64,000 bases of DNA from Apostichopus japonicus (GCF_037975245.1 NC_092567.1:231501-295500), one strand, 5' to 3'; counted from the stretch's first letter, positions 33,964-48,087 are shown. Numbers and translations are program-made. The notes: a model not told the origin generated them from the sequence alone.

Positions 33964-34527
33964 ATGTCCGCAGTCGTTGCAAAGAGACCTGCTCAACCAA
34001 GCACCCTCGATATGATCGTCAAGGCGATAACAACCAGGCATGAAGCTAGAGGTTCATCCGTAGCCGGCATTAAGTCAACCCTACAAGCAATGGAGTTTGA
34101 CACAAAGAAGAAGAACACCCTCATCAACTCGGCACTCAAGAGAGGAGTAGCAACCGGTGTGTTGAAGCAAGTCAAAGGCGTCGGCGCAACGGGAACTTTC
34201 AAGATCGACACCAATTCAGCGAAGGCAGCCGAAAAGGCCAAGGCGCAGAAGGAGAAAGAAAGGGCAAAGACAGCTGCCAAGAAACAGAAAGAAAAGGAGC
34301 AGAAAGCCGCAGTACGAGAGAAAGCTAAGGCCAAGAAGGCTGCTGCTAAGTCAAAGAAACCCTCACCGAAAGCTAAGAAAACGACCAAGCCAAAGAAGAA
34401 AACCACCAAGACACCCACCAAGAAAGCCGTAGTCAAGAAAGCCGTAGTCAAGAAAGCCGTGAAACCGAAGAAAACAGTTAAGCCCAAGACGTCCGCCACC
34501 AAACCTAAGAAGACAACTAAGAAGTAG
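33964..34527 (+). CDS. linker histone H1, type A copy 6
   Basis: Protein identical to copy 1. Stem-loop 34556-34571; poly-C 11; 2016 bp to the next start. Confidence 0.95.
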   Translation: MSAVVAKRPAQPSTLDMIVKAITTRHEARGSSVAGIKSTLQAMEFDTKKKNTLINSALKRGVATGVLKQVKGVGATGTFKIDTNSAKAAEKAKAQKEKERAKTAAKKQKEKEQKAAVREKAKAKKAAAKSKKPSPKAKKTTKPKKKTTKTPTKKAVVKKAVVKKAVKPKKTVKPKTSATKPKKTTKK

Positions 34528-35979
34528 CCAGTATCAGACGTGTCTCAAAACCAACGGCTCTTTTAAGGGCCATCCAAATCACTAAAAGGGCTACTCTCGC
34601 TACTCCTCAAACATGCATTTGTCTTTGTCTACTTTATTTCATTATCAAATTCCCCCCCCCCCACCCCCGCCCCTCTCCACCCGAACACCACCACAACACT
34701 TGTTCTCAGTCAATAAAATGACGGAGACCGGCAATTCAAACAGATTTCATGTTCAAAATGCAAAAGCCGAAAGGGCATCCCGTAAATAATCAATTTCGAG
34801 AATATGGAAGTATCCCTTCCTTCCATCGTCTCTCACTCCCAGACGCAAACTAATGAAACAATCAAAACTTAAAATCCGCTGCCAAACACACTTGCGGACA
34901 CCCGCACGAAGTTGTTAACCGTGCATATAGATATAAGGATATTTGTGCTATGTATGGGCTATTAAAACGATTGTCCATAACAATTTGGAAAAGGAAAATC
35001 TAACAAACCTGATCTTCGAAAATTACGCAACTACTTTTAACTGCAATATGAGTCACTGCGGCGAGCTGGTCCCAATTTTGTCGGAGACACTTGCACGACG
35101 ATAGGGTCGGTGCGATAAATGCGAGGGCAATTCCTAATCGAGTCAGGTCAATATTCAGAAAATCAGTGGTGATCAAGTGATGGGCATCCGTCGAAAAGGT
35201 TAACCGTATGGAAAAGTCCACAAAAGAAGCTAGCAGGGTGACTTTTTGTACATGTTTCCAGTTATCATCATTCCTCTGGATGCTTGCATGTTAAACCTTT
35301 CTAAATAAACTACCGATGGTGCAAAACTCGGGAGGATTACATGTGATTACGGCATCTAAGCAATTCGTTGCAGGTATCGTATGGTAGGTACGTAGCCCAA
35401 ATTCATATAGTATGCAGTAAGCCATATGTCTGCAGTCGTTCCATTGCACACAAAATACATCGCAGAAAGAAAGTTTAACGGATGGTTGAACTTCTCCTTA
35501 GTCTGATCGCTTATGATGGTGACACCTTGAATTAACTCTTGATGCAATTTTCATTTCAATTCATTACACTTAAGTGTCTGAAACTGCCAGACAATATATA
35601 GACGTGTATGTATTAGTTGCGAATGAAAACTTTTGACTTCTATTCTTGTCCGAAAATAGAGCACGACAAGCTTCGAATCGGTACTTTGAAAACTATCACA
35701 CGATTGTTTAGATTGAGCTCCTTTCGCCTATTCTGGTTTAGTTTTACCAAAGGCAGTGAAAGTATCTAGAATTTTGAATTGAATAAAACAATTTAAAACA
35801 AGTAGTGCTTGTACGTCAGTGTGATTAGGTCCACGACCAATCAAGACAGAGATCGACGGGTAGTTTCGTTCACGTCCGCCAGAGCTAATATAGTAACAAA
35901 AAAGAGTCAAAATTACAAAACAAACATACATTTGATATCGTTCTAACCTGACCCGACAGCAAATAGCAACACGAGAAAG

Positions 35980-36543
35980 ATGTCCGCAGTCGTTGCAAAG
36001 AGACCTGCTCAACCAAGCACCCTCGATATGATCGTCAAGGCGATAACAACCAGGCATGAAGCTAGAGGTTCATCCGTAGCCGGCATTAAGTCAACCCTAC
36101 AAGCAATGGAGTTTGACACAAAGAAGAAGAACACCCTCATCAACTCGGCACTCAAGAGAGGAGTAGCAACCGGTGTGTTGAAGCAAGTCAAAGGCGTCGG
36201 CGCAACGGGAACTTTCAAGATCGACACCAATTCAGCGAAGGCAGCCGAAAAGGCCAAGGCGCAGAAGGAGAAAGAAAGGGCAAAGACAGCTGCCAAGAAA
36301 CAGAAAGAAAAGGAGCAGAAAGCCGCAGTACGAGAGAAAGCTAAGGCCAAGAAGGCTGCTGCTAAGTCAAAGAAACCCTCACCGAAAGCTAAGAAAACGA
36401 CCAAGCCAAAGAAGAAAACCACCAAGACACCCACCAAGAAAGCCGTAGTCAAGAAAGCCGTAGTCAAGAAAGCCGTGAAACCGAAGAAAACAGTTAAGCC
36501 CAAGACGTCCGCCACCAAACCTAAGAAGACAACTAAGAAGTAG
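35980..36543 (+). CDS. linker histone H1, type A copy 7
   Basis: Protein identical to copy 1. Stem-loop 36572-36587. The C tract here is interrupted (9 C, then ACCCACCCCCG), the only type A unit with that pattern; 2018 bp to the next start. Confidence 0.95.
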   Translation: MSAVVAKRPAQPSTLDMIVKAITTRHEARGSSVAGIKSTLQAMEFDTKKKNTLINSALKRGVATGVLKQVKGVGATGTFKIDTNSAKAAEKAKAQKEKERAKTAAKKQKEKEQKAAVREKAKAKKAAAKSKKPSPKAKKTTKPKKKTTKTPTKKAVVKKAVVKKAVKPKKTVKPKTSATKPKKTTKK

Positions 36544-37997
36544 CCAGTATCAGACGTGTCTCAAAACCAACGGCTCTTTTAAGGGCCATCCAAATCACTA
36601 AAAGGGCTACTCTCGCTACTCCTCAAACATGCATTTGTCTTTGTCTACTTTATTTCATTATCAAATTCCCCCCCCCACCCACCCCCGCCCCTCTCCACCC
36701 GAACACCACCACAACACTTGTTCTCAGTCAATAAAATGACGGAGACCGGCAATTCAAACAGATTTCATGTTCAAAATGCAAAAGCCGAAAGGGCATCCCG
36801 TAAATAATCAATTTCGAGAATATGGAAGTATCCCTTCCTTCCATCGTCTCTCACTCCCAGACGCAAACTAATGAAACAATCAAAACTTAAAATCCGCTGC
36901 CAAACACACTTGCGGACACCCGCACGAAGTTGTTAACCGTGCATATAGATATAAGGATATTTGTGCTATGTATGGGCTATTAAAACGATTGTCCATAACA
37001 ATTTGGAAAAGGAAAATCTAACAAACCTGATCTTCGAAAATTACGCAACTACTTTTAACTGCAATATGAGTCACTGCGGCGAGCTGGTCCCAATTTTGTC
37101 GGAGACACTTGCACGACGATAGGGTCGGTGCGATAAATGCGAGGGCAATTCCTAATCGAGTCAGGTCAATATTCAGAAAATCAGTGGTGATCAAGTGATG
37201 GGCATCCGTCGAAAAGGTTAACCGTATGGAAAAGTCCACAAAAGAAGCTAGCAGGGTGACTTTTTGTACATGTTTCCAGTTATCATCATTCCTCTGGATG
37301 CTTGCATGTTAAACCTTTCTAAATAAACTACCGATGGTGCAAAACTCGGGAGGATTACATGTGATTACGGCATCTAAGCAATTCGTTGCAGGTATCGTAT
37401 GGTAGGTACGTAGCCCAAATTCATATAGTATGCAGTAAGCCATATGTCTGCAGTCGTTCCATTGCACACAAAATACATCGCAGAAAGAAAGTTTAACGGA
37501 TGGTTGAACTTCTCCTTAGTCTGATCGCTTATGATGGTGACACCTTGAATTAACTCTTGATGCAATTTTCATTTCAATTCATTACACTTAAGTGTCTGAA
37601 ACTGCCAGACAATATATAGACGTGTATGTATTAGTTGCGAATGAAAACTTTTGACTTCTATTCTTGTCCGAAAATAGAGCACGACAAGCTTCGAATCGGT
37701 ACTTTGAAAACTATCACACGATTGTTTAGATTGAGCTCCTTTCGCCTATTCTGGTTTAGTTTTACCAAAGGCAGTGAAAGTATCTAGAATTTTGAATTGA
37801 ATAAAACAATTTAAAACAAGTAGTGCTTGTACGTCAGTGTGATTAGGTCCACGACCAATCAAGACAGAGATCGACGGGTAGTTTCGTTCACGTCCGCCAG
37901 AGCTAATATAGTAACAAAAAAGAGTCAAAATTACAAAACAAACATACATTTGATATCGTTCTAACCTGACCCGACAGCAAATAGCAACACGAGAAAG

Positions 37998-38561
37998 ATG
38001 TCCGCAGTCGTTGCAAAGAGACCTGCTCAACCAAGCACCCTCGATATGATCGTCAAGGCGATAACAACCAGGCATGAAGCTAGAGGTTCATCCGTAGCCG
38101 GCATTAAGTCAACCCTACAAGCAATGGAGTTTGACACAAAGAAGAAGAACACCCTCATCAACTCGGCACTCAAGAGAGGAGTAGCAACCGGTGTGTTGAA
38201 GCAAGTCAAAGGCGTCGGCGCAACGGGAACTTTCAAGATCGACACCAATTCAGCGAAGGCAGCCGAAAAGGCCAAGGCGCAGAAGGAGAAAGAAAGGGCA
38301 AAGACAGCTGCCAAGAAACAGAAAGAAAAGGAGCAGAAAGCCGCAGTACGAGAGAAAGCTAAGGCCAAGAAGGCTGCTGCTAAGTCAAAGAAACCCTCAC
38401 CGAAAGCTAAGAAAACGACCAAGCCAAAGAAGAAAACCACCAAGACACCCACCAAGAAAGCCGTAGTCAAGAAAGCCGTAGTCAAGAAAGCCGTGAAACC
38501 GAAGAAAACAGTTAAGCCCAAGACGTCCGCCACCAAACCTAAGAAGACAACTAAGAAGTAG
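37998..38561 (+). CDS. linker histone H1, type A copy 8
   Basis: Protein identical to copy 1. Stem-loop 38590-38605; poly-C 11; 2016 bp to the next start. Confidence 0.95.
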   Translation: MSAVVAKRPAQPSTLDMIVKAITTRHEARGSSVAGIKSTLQAMEFDTKKKNTLINSALKRGVATGVLKQVKGVGATGTFKIDTNSAKAAEKAKAQKEKERAKTAAKKQKEKEQKAAVREKAKAKKAAAKSKKPSPKAKKTTKPKKKTTKTPTKKAVVKKAVVKKAVKPKKTVKPKTSATKPKKTTKK

Positions 38562-40013
38562 CCAGTATCAGACGTGTCTCAAAACCAACGGCTCTTTTAA
38601 GGGCCATCCAAATCACTAAAAGGGCTACTCTCGCTACTCCTCAAACATGCATTTGTCTTTGTCTACTTTATTTCATTATCAAATTCCCCCCCCCCCACCC
38701 CCGCCCCTCTCCACCCGAACACCACCACAACACTTGTTCTCAGTCAATAAAATGACGGAGACCGGCAATTCAAACAGATTTCATGTTCAAAATGCAAAAG
38801 CCGAAAGGGCATCCCGTAAATAATCAATTTCGAGAATATGGAAGTATCCCTTCCTTCCATCGTCTCTCACTCCCAGACGCAAACTAATGAAACAATCAAA
38901 ACTTAAAATCCGCTGCCAAACACACTTGCGGACACCCGCACGAAGTTGTTAACCGTGCATATAGATATAAGGATATTTGTGCTATGTATGGGCTATTAAA
39001 ACGATTGTCCATAACAATTTGGAAAAGGAAAATCTAACAAACCTGATCTTCGAAAATTACGCAACTACTTTTAACTGCAATATGAGTCACTGCGGCGAGC
39101 TGGTCCCAATTTTGTCGGAGACACTTGCACGACGATAGGGTCGGTGCGATAAATGCGAGGGCAATTCCTAATCGAGTCAGGTCAATATTCAGAAAATCAG
39201 TGGTGATCAAGTGATGGGCATCCGTCGAAAAGGTTAACCGTATGGAAAAGTCCACAAAAGAAGCTAGCAGGGTGACTTTTTGTACATGTTTCCAGTTATC
39301 ATCATTCCTCTGGATGCTTGCATGTTAAACCTTTCTAAATAAACTACCGATGGTGCAAAACTCGGGAGGATTACATGTGATTACGGCATCTAAGCAATTC
39401 GTTGCAGGTATCGTATGGTAGGTACGTAGCCCAAATTCATATAGTATGCAGTAAGCCATATGTCTGCAGTCGTTCCATTGCACACAAAATACATCGCAGA
39501 AAGAAAGTTTAACGGATGGTTGAACTTCTCCTTAGTCTGATCGCTTATGATGGTGACACCTTGAATTAACTCTTGATGCAATTTTCATTTCAATTCATTA
39601 CACTTAAGTGTCTGAAACTGCCAGACAATATATAGACGTGTATGTATTAGTTGCGAATGAAAACTTTTGACTTCTATTCTTGTCCGAAAATAGAGCACGA
39701 CAAGCTTCGAATCGGTACTTTGAAAACTATCACACGATTGTTTAGATTGAGCTCCTTTCGCCTATTCTGGTTTAGTTTTACCAAAGGCAGTGAAAGTATC
39801 TAGAATTTTGAATTGAATAAAACAATTTAAAACAAGTAGTGCTTGTACGTCAGTGTGATTAGGTCCACGACCAATCAAGACAGAGATCGACGGGTAGTTT
39901 CGTTCACGTCCGCCAGAGCTAATATAGTAACAAAAAAGAGTCAAAATTACAAAACAAACATACATTTGATATCGTTCTAACCTGACCCGACAGCAAATAG
40001 CAACACGAGAAAG

Positions 40014-40577
40014 ATGTCCGCAGTCGTTGCAAAGAGACCTGCTCAACCAAGCACCCTCGATATGATCGTCAAGGCGATAACAACCAGGCATGAAGCTAGA
40101 GGTTCATCCGTAGCCGGCATTAAGTCAACCCTACAAGCAATGGAGTTTGACACAAAGAAGAAGAACACCCTCATCAACTCGGCACTCAAGAGAGGAGTAG
40201 CAACCGGTGTGTTGAAGCAAGTCAAAGGCGTCGGCGCAACGGGAACTTTCAAGATCGACACCAATTCAGCGAAGGCAGCCGAAAAGGCCAAGGCGCAGAA
40301 GGAGAAAGAAAGGGCAAAGACAGCTGCCAAGAAACAGAAAGAAAAGGAGCAGAAAGCCGCAGTACGAGAGAAAGCTAAGGCCAAGAAGGCTGCTGCTAAG
40401 TCAAAGAAACCCTCACCGAAAGCTAAGAAAACGACCAAGCCAAAGAAGAAAACCACCAAGACACCCACCAAGAAAGCCGTAGTCAAGAAAGCCGTAGTCA
40501 AGAAAGCCGTGAAACCGAAGAAAACAGTTAAGCCCAAGACGTCCGCCACCAAACCTAAGAAGACAACTAAGAAGTAG
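40014..40577 (+). CDS. linker histone H1, type A copy 9
   Basis: Protein identical to copy 1. Stem-loop 40606-40621; poly-C 12; 2017 bp to the next start. Confidence 0.95.
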   Translation: MSAVVAKRPAQPSTLDMIVKAITTRHEARGSSVAGIKSTLQAMEFDTKKKNTLINSALKRGVATGVLKQVKGVGATGTFKIDTNSAKAAEKAKAQKEKERAKTAAKKQKEKEQKAAVREKAKAKKAAAKSKKPSPKAKKTTKPKKKTTKTPTKKAVVKKAVVKKAVKPKKTVKPKTSATKPKKTTKK

Positions 40578-42030
40578 CCAGTATCAGACGTGTCTCAAAA
40601 CCAACGGCTCTTTTAAGGGCCATCCAAATCACTAAAAGGGCTACTCTCGCTACTCCTCAAACATGCATTTGTCTTTGTCTACTTTATTTCATTATCAAAT
40701 TCCCCCCCCCCCCACCCCCGCCCCTCTCCACCCGAACACCACCACAACACTTGTTCTCAGTCAATAAAATGACGGAGACCGGCAATTCAAACAGATTTCA
40801 TGTTCAAAATGCAAAAGCCGAAAGGGCATCCCGTAAATAATCAATTTCGAGAATATGGAAGTATCCCTTCCTTCCATCGTCTCTCACTCCCAGACGCAAA
40901 CTAATGAAACAATCAAAACTTAAAATCCGCTGCCAAACACACTTGCGGACACCCGCACGAAGTTGTTAACCGTGCATATAGATATAAGGATATTTGTGCT
41001 ATGTATGGGCTATTAAAACGATTGTCCATAACAATTTGGAAAAGGAAAATCTAACAAACCTGATCTTCGAAAATTACGCAACTACTTTTAACTGCAATAT
41101 GAGTCACTGCGGCGAGCTGGTCCCAATTTTGTCGGAGACACTTGCACGACGATAGGGTCGGTGCGATAAATGCGAGGGCAATTCCTAATCGAGTCAGGTC
41201 AATATTCAGAAAATCAGTGGTGATCAAGTGATGGGCATCCGTCGAAAAGGTTAACCGTATGGAAAAGTCCACAAAAGAAGCTAGCAGGGTGACTTTTTGT
41301 ACATGTTTCCAGTTATCATCATTCCTCTGGATGCTTGCATGTTAAACCTTTCTAAATAAACTACCGATGGTGCAAAACTCGGGAGGATTACATGTGATTA
41401 CGGCATCTAAGCAATTCGTTGCAGGTATCGTATGGTAGGTACGTAGCCCAAATTCATATAGTATGCAGTAAGCCATATGTCTGCAGTCGTTCCATTGCAC
41501 ACAAAATACATCGCAGAAAGAAAGTTTAACGGATGGTTGAACTTCTCCTTAGTCTGATCGCTTATGATGGTGACACCTTGAATTAACTCTTGATGCAATT
41601 TTCATTTCAATTCATTACACTTAAGTGTCTGAAACTGCCAGACAATATATAGACGTGTATGTATTAGTTGCGAATGAAAACTTTTGACTTCTATTCTTGT
41701 CCGAAAATAGAGCACGACAAGCTTCGAATCGGTACTTTGAAAACTATCACACGATTGTTTAGATTGAGCTCCTTTCGCCTATTCTGGTTTAGTTTTACCA
41801 AAGGCAGTGAAAGTATCTAGAATTTTGAATTGAATAAAACAATTTAAAACAAGTAGTGCTTGTACGTCAGTGTGATTAGGTCCACGACCAATCAAGACAG
41901 AGATCGACGGGTAGTTTCGTTCACGTCCGCCAGAGCTAATATAGTAACAAAAAAGAGTCAAAATTACAAAACAAACATACATTTGATATCGTTCTAACCT
42001 GACCCGACAGCAAATAGCAACACGAGAAAG

Positions 42031-42594
42031 ATGTCCGCAGTCGTTGCAAAGAGACCTGCTCAACCAAGCACCCTCGATATGATCGTCAAGGCGATAACAA
42101 CCAGGCATGAAGCTAGAGGTTCATCCGTAGCCGGCATTAAGTCAACCCTACAAGCAATGGAGTTTGACACAAAGAAGAAGAACACCCTCATCAACTCGGC
42201 ACTCAAGAGAGGAGTAGCAACCGGTGTGTTGAAGCAAGTCAAAGGCGTCGGCGCAACGGGAACTTTCAAGATCGACACCAATTCAGCGAAGGCAGCCGAA
42301 AAGGCCAAGGCGCAGAAGGAGAAAGAAAGGGCAAAGACAGCTGCCAAGAAACAGAAAGAAAAGGAGCAGAAAGCCGCAGTACGAGAGAAAGCTAAGGCCA
42401 AGAAGGCTGCTGCTAAGTCAAAGAAACCCTCACCGAAAGCTAAGAAAACGACCAAGCCAAAGAAGAAAACCACCAAGACACCCACCAAGAAAGCCGTAGT
42501 CAAGAAAGCCGTAGTCAAGAAAGCCGTGAAACCGAAGAAAACAGTTAAGCCCAAGACGTCCGCCACCAAACCTAAGAAGACAACTAAGAAGTAG
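42031..42594 (+). CDS. linker histone H1, type A copy 10
   Basis: Protein identical to copy 1. Stem-loop 42623-42638; poly-C 16, the longest in the window; 2021 bp to the next start. Confidence 0.95.
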   Translation: MSAVVAKRPAQPSTLDMIVKAITTRHEARGSSVAGIKSTLQAMEFDTKKKNTLINSALKRGVATGVLKQVKGVGATGTFKIDTNSAKAAEKAKAQKEKERAKTAAKKQKEKEQKAAVREKAKAKKAAAKSKKPSPKAKKTTKPKKKTTKTPTKKAVVKKAVVKKAVKPKKTVKPKTSATKPKKTTKK

Positions 42595-44051
42595 CCAGTA
42601 TCAGACGTGTCTCAAAACCAACGGCTCTTTTAAGGGCCATCCAAATCACTAAAAGGGCTACTCTCGCTACTCCTCAAACATGCATTTGTCTTTGTCTACT
42701 TTATTTCATTATCAAATTCCCCCCCCCCCCCCCCACCCCCGCCCCTCTCCACCCGAACACCACCACAACACTTGTTCTCAGTCAATAAAATGACGGAGAC
42801 CGGCAATTCAAACAGATTTCATGTTCAAAATGCAAAAGCCGAAAGGGCATCCCGTAAATAATCAATTTCGAGAATATGGAAGTATCCCTTCCTTCCATCG
42901 TCTCTCACTCCCAGACGCAAACTAATGAAACAATCAAAACTTAAAATCCGCTGCCAAACACACTTGCGGACACCCGCACGAAGTTGTTAACCGTGCATAT
43001 AGATATAAGGATATTTGTGCTATGTATGGGCTATTAAAACGATTGTCCATAACAATTTGGAAAAGGAAAATCTAACAAACCTGATCTTCGAAAATTACGC
43101 AACTACTTTTAACTGCAATATGAGTCACTGCGGCGAGCTGGTCCCAATTTTGTCGGAGACACTTGCACGACGATAGGGTCGGTGCGATAAATGCGAGGGC
43201 AATTCCTAATCGAGTCAGGTCAATATTCAGAAAATCAGTGGTGATCAAGTGATGGGCATCCGTCGAAAAGGTTAACCGTATGGAAAAGTCCACAAAAGAA
43301 GCTAGCAGGGTGACTTTTTGTACATGTTTCCAGTTATCATCATTCCTCTGGATGCTTGCATGTTAAACCTTTCTAAATAAACTACCGATGGTGCAAAACT
43401 CGGGAGGATTACATGTGATTACGGCATCTAAGCAATTCGTTGCAGGTATCGTATGGTAGGTACGTAGCCCAAATTCATATAGTATGCAGTAAGCCATATG
43501 TCTGCAGTCGTTCCATTGCACACAAAATACATCGCAGAAAGAAAGTTTAACGGATGGTTGAACTTCTCCTTAGTCTGATCGCTTATGATGGTGACACCTT
43601 GAATTAACTCTTGATGCAATTTTCATTTCAATTCATTACACTTAAGTGTCTGAAACTGCCAGACAATATATAGACGTGTATGTATTAGTTGCGAATGAAA
43701 ACTTTTGACTTCTATTCTTGTCCGAAAATAGAGCACGACAAGCTTCGAATCGGTACTTTGAAAACTATCACACGATTGTTTAGATTGAGCTCCTTTCGCC
43801 TATTCTGGTTTAGTTTTACCAAAGGCAGTGAAAGTATCTAGAATTTTGAATTGAATAAAACAATTTAAAACAAGTAGTGCTTGTACGTCAGTGTGATTAG
43901 GTCCACGACCAATCAAGACAGAGATCGACGGGTAGTTTCGTTCACGTCCGCCAGAGCTAATATAGTAACAAAAAAGAGTCAAAATTACAAAACAAACATA
44001 CATTTGATATCGTTCTAACCTGACCCGACAGCAAATAGCAACACGAGAAAG

Positions 44052-44615
44052 ATGTCCGCAGTCGTTGCAAAGAGACCTGCTCAACCAAGCACCCTCGATA
44101 TGATCGTCAAGGCGATAACAACCAGGCATGAAGCTAGAGGTTCATCCGTAGCCGGCATTAAGTCAACCCTACAAGCAATGGAGTTTGACACAAAGAAGAA
44201 GAACACCCTCATCAACTCGGCACTCAAGAGAGGAGTAGCAACCGGTGTGTTGAAGCAAGTCAAAGGCGTCGGCGCAACGGGAACTTTCAAGATCGACACC
44301 AATTCAGCGAAGGCAGCCGAAAAGGCCAAGGCGCAGAAGGAGAAAGAAAGGGCAAAGACAGCTGCCAAGAAACAGAAAGAAAAGGAGCAGAAAGCCGCAG
44401 TACGAGAGAAAGCTAAGGCCAAGAAGGCTGCTGCTAAGTCAAAGAAACCCTCACCGAAAGCTAAGAAAACGACCAAGCCAAAGAAGAAAACCACCAAGAC
44501 ACCCACCAAGAAAGCCGTAGTCAAGAAAGCCGTAGTCAAGAAAGCCGTGAAACCGAAGAAAACAGTTAAGCCCAAGACGTCCGCCACCAAACCTAAGAAG
44601 ACAACTAAGAAGTAG
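44052..44615 (+). CDS. linker histone H1, type A copy 11
   Basis: Protein identical to copy 1. Stem-loop 44644-44659; poly-C 13; 2018 bp to the next start. Confidence 0.95.
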   Translation: MSAVVAKRPAQPSTLDMIVKAITTRHEARGSSVAGIKSTLQAMEFDTKKKNTLINSALKRGVATGVLKQVKGVGATGTFKIDTNSAKAAEKAKAQKEKERAKTAAKKQKEKEQKAAVREKAKAKKAAAKSKKPSPKAKKTTKPKKKTTKTPTKKAVVKKAVVKKAVKPKKTVKPKTSATKPKKTTKK

Positions 44616-46069
44616 CCAGTATCAGACGTGTCTCAAAACCAACGGCTCTTTTAAGGGCCATCCAAATCACTAAAAGGGCTACTCTCGCTACTCCTCAAAC
44701 ATGCATTTGTCTTTGTCTACTTTATTTCATTATCAAATTCCCCCCCCCCCCCACCCCCGCCCCTCTCCACCCGAACACCACCACAACACTTGTTCTCAGT
44801 CAATAAAATGACGGAGACCGGCAATTCAAACAGATTTCATGTTCAAAATGCAAAAGCCGAAAGGGCATCCCGTAAATAATCAATTTCGAGAATATGGAAG
44901 TATCCCTTCCTTCCATCGTCTCTCACTCCCAGACGCAAACTAATGAAACAATCAAAACTTAAAATCCGCTGCCAAACACACTTGCGGACACCCGCACGAA
45001 GTTGTTAACCGTGCATATAGATATAAGGATATTTGTGCTATGTATGGGCTATTAAAACGATTGTCCATAACAATTTGGAAAAGGAAAATCTAACAAACCT
45101 GATCTTCGAAAATTACGCAACTACTTTTAACTGCAATATGAGTCACTGCGGCGAGCTGGTCCCAATTTTGTCGGAGACACTTGCACGACGATAGGGTCGG
45201 TGCGATAAATGCGAGGGCAATTCCTAATCGAGTCAGGTCAATATTCAGAAAATCAGTGGTGATCAAGTGATGGGCATCCGTCGAAAAGGTTAACCGTATG
45301 GAAAAGTCCACAAAAGAAGCTAGCAGGGTGACTTTTTGTACATGTTTCCAGTTATCATCATTCCTCTGGATGCTTGCATGTTAAACCTTTCTAAATAAAC
45401 TACCGATGGTGCAAAACTCGGGAGGATTACATGTGATTACGGCATCTAAGCAATTCGTTGCAGGTATCGTATGGTAGGTACGTAGCCCAAATTCATATAG
45501 TATGCAGTAAGCCATATGTCTGCAGTCGTTCCATTGCACACAAAATACATCGCAGAAAGAAAGTTTAACGGATGGTTGAACTTCTCCTTAGTCTGATCGC
45601 TTATGATGGTGACACCTTGAATTAACTCTTGATGCAATTTTCATTTCAATTCATTACACTTAAGTGTCTGAAACTGCCAGACAATATATAGACGTGTATG
45701 TATTAGTTGCGAATGAAAACTTTTGACTTCTATTCTTGTCCGAAAATAGAGCACGACAAGCTTCGAATCGGTACTTTGAAAACTATCACACGATTGTTTA
45801 GATTGAGCTCCTTTCGCCTATTCTGGTTTAGTTTTACCAAAGGCAGTGAAAGTATCTAGAATTTTGAATTGAATAAAACAATTTAAAACAAGTAGTGCTT
45901 GTACGTCAGTGTGATTAGGTCCACGACCAATCAAGACAGAGATCGACGGGTAGTTTCGTTCACGTCCGCCAGAGCTAATATAGTAACAAAAAAGAGTCAA
46001 AATTACAAAACAAACATACATTTGATATCGTTCTAACCTGACCCGACAGCAAATAGCAACACGAGAAAG

Positions 46070-46633
46070 ATGTCCGCAGTCGTTGCAAAGAGACCTGCTC
46101 AACCAAGCACCCTCGATATGATCGTCAAGGCGATAACAACCAGGCATGAAGCTAGAGGTTCATCCGTAGCCGGCATTAAGTCAACCCTACAAGCAATGGA
46201 GTTTGACACAAAGAAGAAGAACACCCTCATCAACTCGGCACTCAAGAGAGGAGTAGCAACCGGTGTGTTGAAGCAAGTCAAAGGCGTCGGCGCAACGGGA
46301 ACTTTCAAGATCGACACCAATTCAGCGAAGGCAGCCGAAAAGGCCAAGGCGCAGAAGGAGAAAGAAAGGGCAAAGACAGCTGCCAAGAAACAGAAAGAAA
46401 AGGAGCAGAAAGCCGCAGTACGAGAGAAAGCTAAGGCCAAGAAGGCTGCTGCTAAGTCAAAGAAACCCTCACCGAAAGCTAAGAAAACGACCAAGCCAAA
46501 GAAGAAAACCACCAAGACACCCACCAAGAAAGCCGTAGTCAAGAAAGCCGTAGTCAAGAAAGCCGTGAAACCGAAGAAAACAGTTAAGCCCAAGACGTCC
46601 GCCACCAAACCTAAGAAGACAACTAAGAAGTAG
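46070..46633 (+). CDS. linker histone H1, type A copy 12
   Basis: Protein identical to copy 1. Stem-loop 46662-46677; poly-C 13; 2018 bp to the next start. Confidence 0.95.
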   Translation: MSAVVAKRPAQPSTLDMIVKAITTRHEARGSSVAGIKSTLQAMEFDTKKKNTLINSALKRGVATGVLKQVKGVGATGTFKIDTNSAKAAEKAKAQKEKERAKTAAKKQKEKEQKAAVREKAKAKKAAAKSKKPSPKAKKTTKPKKKTTKTPTKKAVVKKAVVKKAVKPKKTVKPKTSATKPKKTTKK

Positions 46634-48087
46634 CCAGTATCAGACGTGTCTCAAAACCAACGGCTCTTTTAAGGGCCATCCAAATCACTAAAAGGGCTAC
46701 TCTCGCTACTCCTCAAACATGCATTTGTCTTTGTCTACTTTATTTCATTATCAAATTCCCCCCCCCCCCCACCCCCGCCCCTCTCCACCCGAACACCACC
46801 ACAACACTTGTTCTCAGTCAATAAAATGACGGAGACCGGCAATTCAAACAGATTTCATGTTCAAAATGCAAAAGCCGAAAGGGCATCCCGTAAATAATCA
46901 ATTTCGAGAATATGGAAGTATCCCTTCCTTCCATCGTCTCTCACTCCCAGACGCAAACTAATGAAACAATCAAAACTTAAAATCCGCTGCCAAACACACT
47001 TGCGGACACCCGCACGAAGTTGTTAACCGTGCATATAGATATAAGGATATTTGTGCTATGTATGGGCTATTAAAACGATTGTCCATAACAATTTGGAAAA
47101 GGAAAATCTAACAAACCTGATCTTCGAAAATTACGCAACTACTTTTAACTGCAATATGAGTCACTGCGGCGAGCTGGTCCCAATTTTGTCGGAGACACTT
47201 GCACGACGATAGGGTCGGTGCGATAAATGCGAGGGCAATTCCTAATCGAGTCAGGTCAATATTCAGAAAATCAGTGGTGATCAAGTGATGGGCATCCGTC
47301 GAAAAGGTTAACCGTATGGAAAAGTCCACAAAAGAAGCTAGCAGGGTGACTTTTTGTACATGTTTCCAGTTATCATCATTCCTCTGGATGCTTGCATGTT
47401 AAACCTTTCTAAATAAACTACCGATGGTGCAAAACTCGGGAGGATTACATGTGATTACGGCATCTAAGCAATTCGTTGCAGGTATCGTATGGTAGGTACG
47501 TAGCCCAAATTCATATAGTATGCAGTAAGCCATATGTCTGCAGTCGTTCCATTGCACACAAAATACATCGCAGAAAGAAAGTTTAACGGATGGTTGAACT
47601 TCTCCTTAGTCTGATCGCTTATGATGGTGACACCTTGAATTAACTCTTGATGCAATTTTCATTTCAATTCATTACACTTAAGTGTCTGAAACTGCCAGAC
47701 AATATATAGACGTGTATGTATTAGTTGCGAATGAAAACTTTTGACTTCTATTCTTGTCCGAAAATAGAGCACGACAAGCTTCGAATCGGTACTTTGAAAA
47801 CTATCACACGATTGTTTAGATTGAGCTCCTTTCGCCTATTCTGGTTTAGTTTTACCAAAGGCAGTGAAAGTATCTAGAATTTTGAATTGAATAAAACAAT
47901 TTAAAACAAGTAGTGCTTGTACGTCAGTGTGATTAGGTCCACGACCAATCAAGACAGAGATCGACGGGTAGTTTCGTTCACGTCCGCCAGAGCTAATATA
48001 GTAACAAAAAAGAGTCAAAATTACAAAACAAACATACATTTGATATCGTTCTAACCTGACCCGACAGCAAATAGCAACACGAGAAAG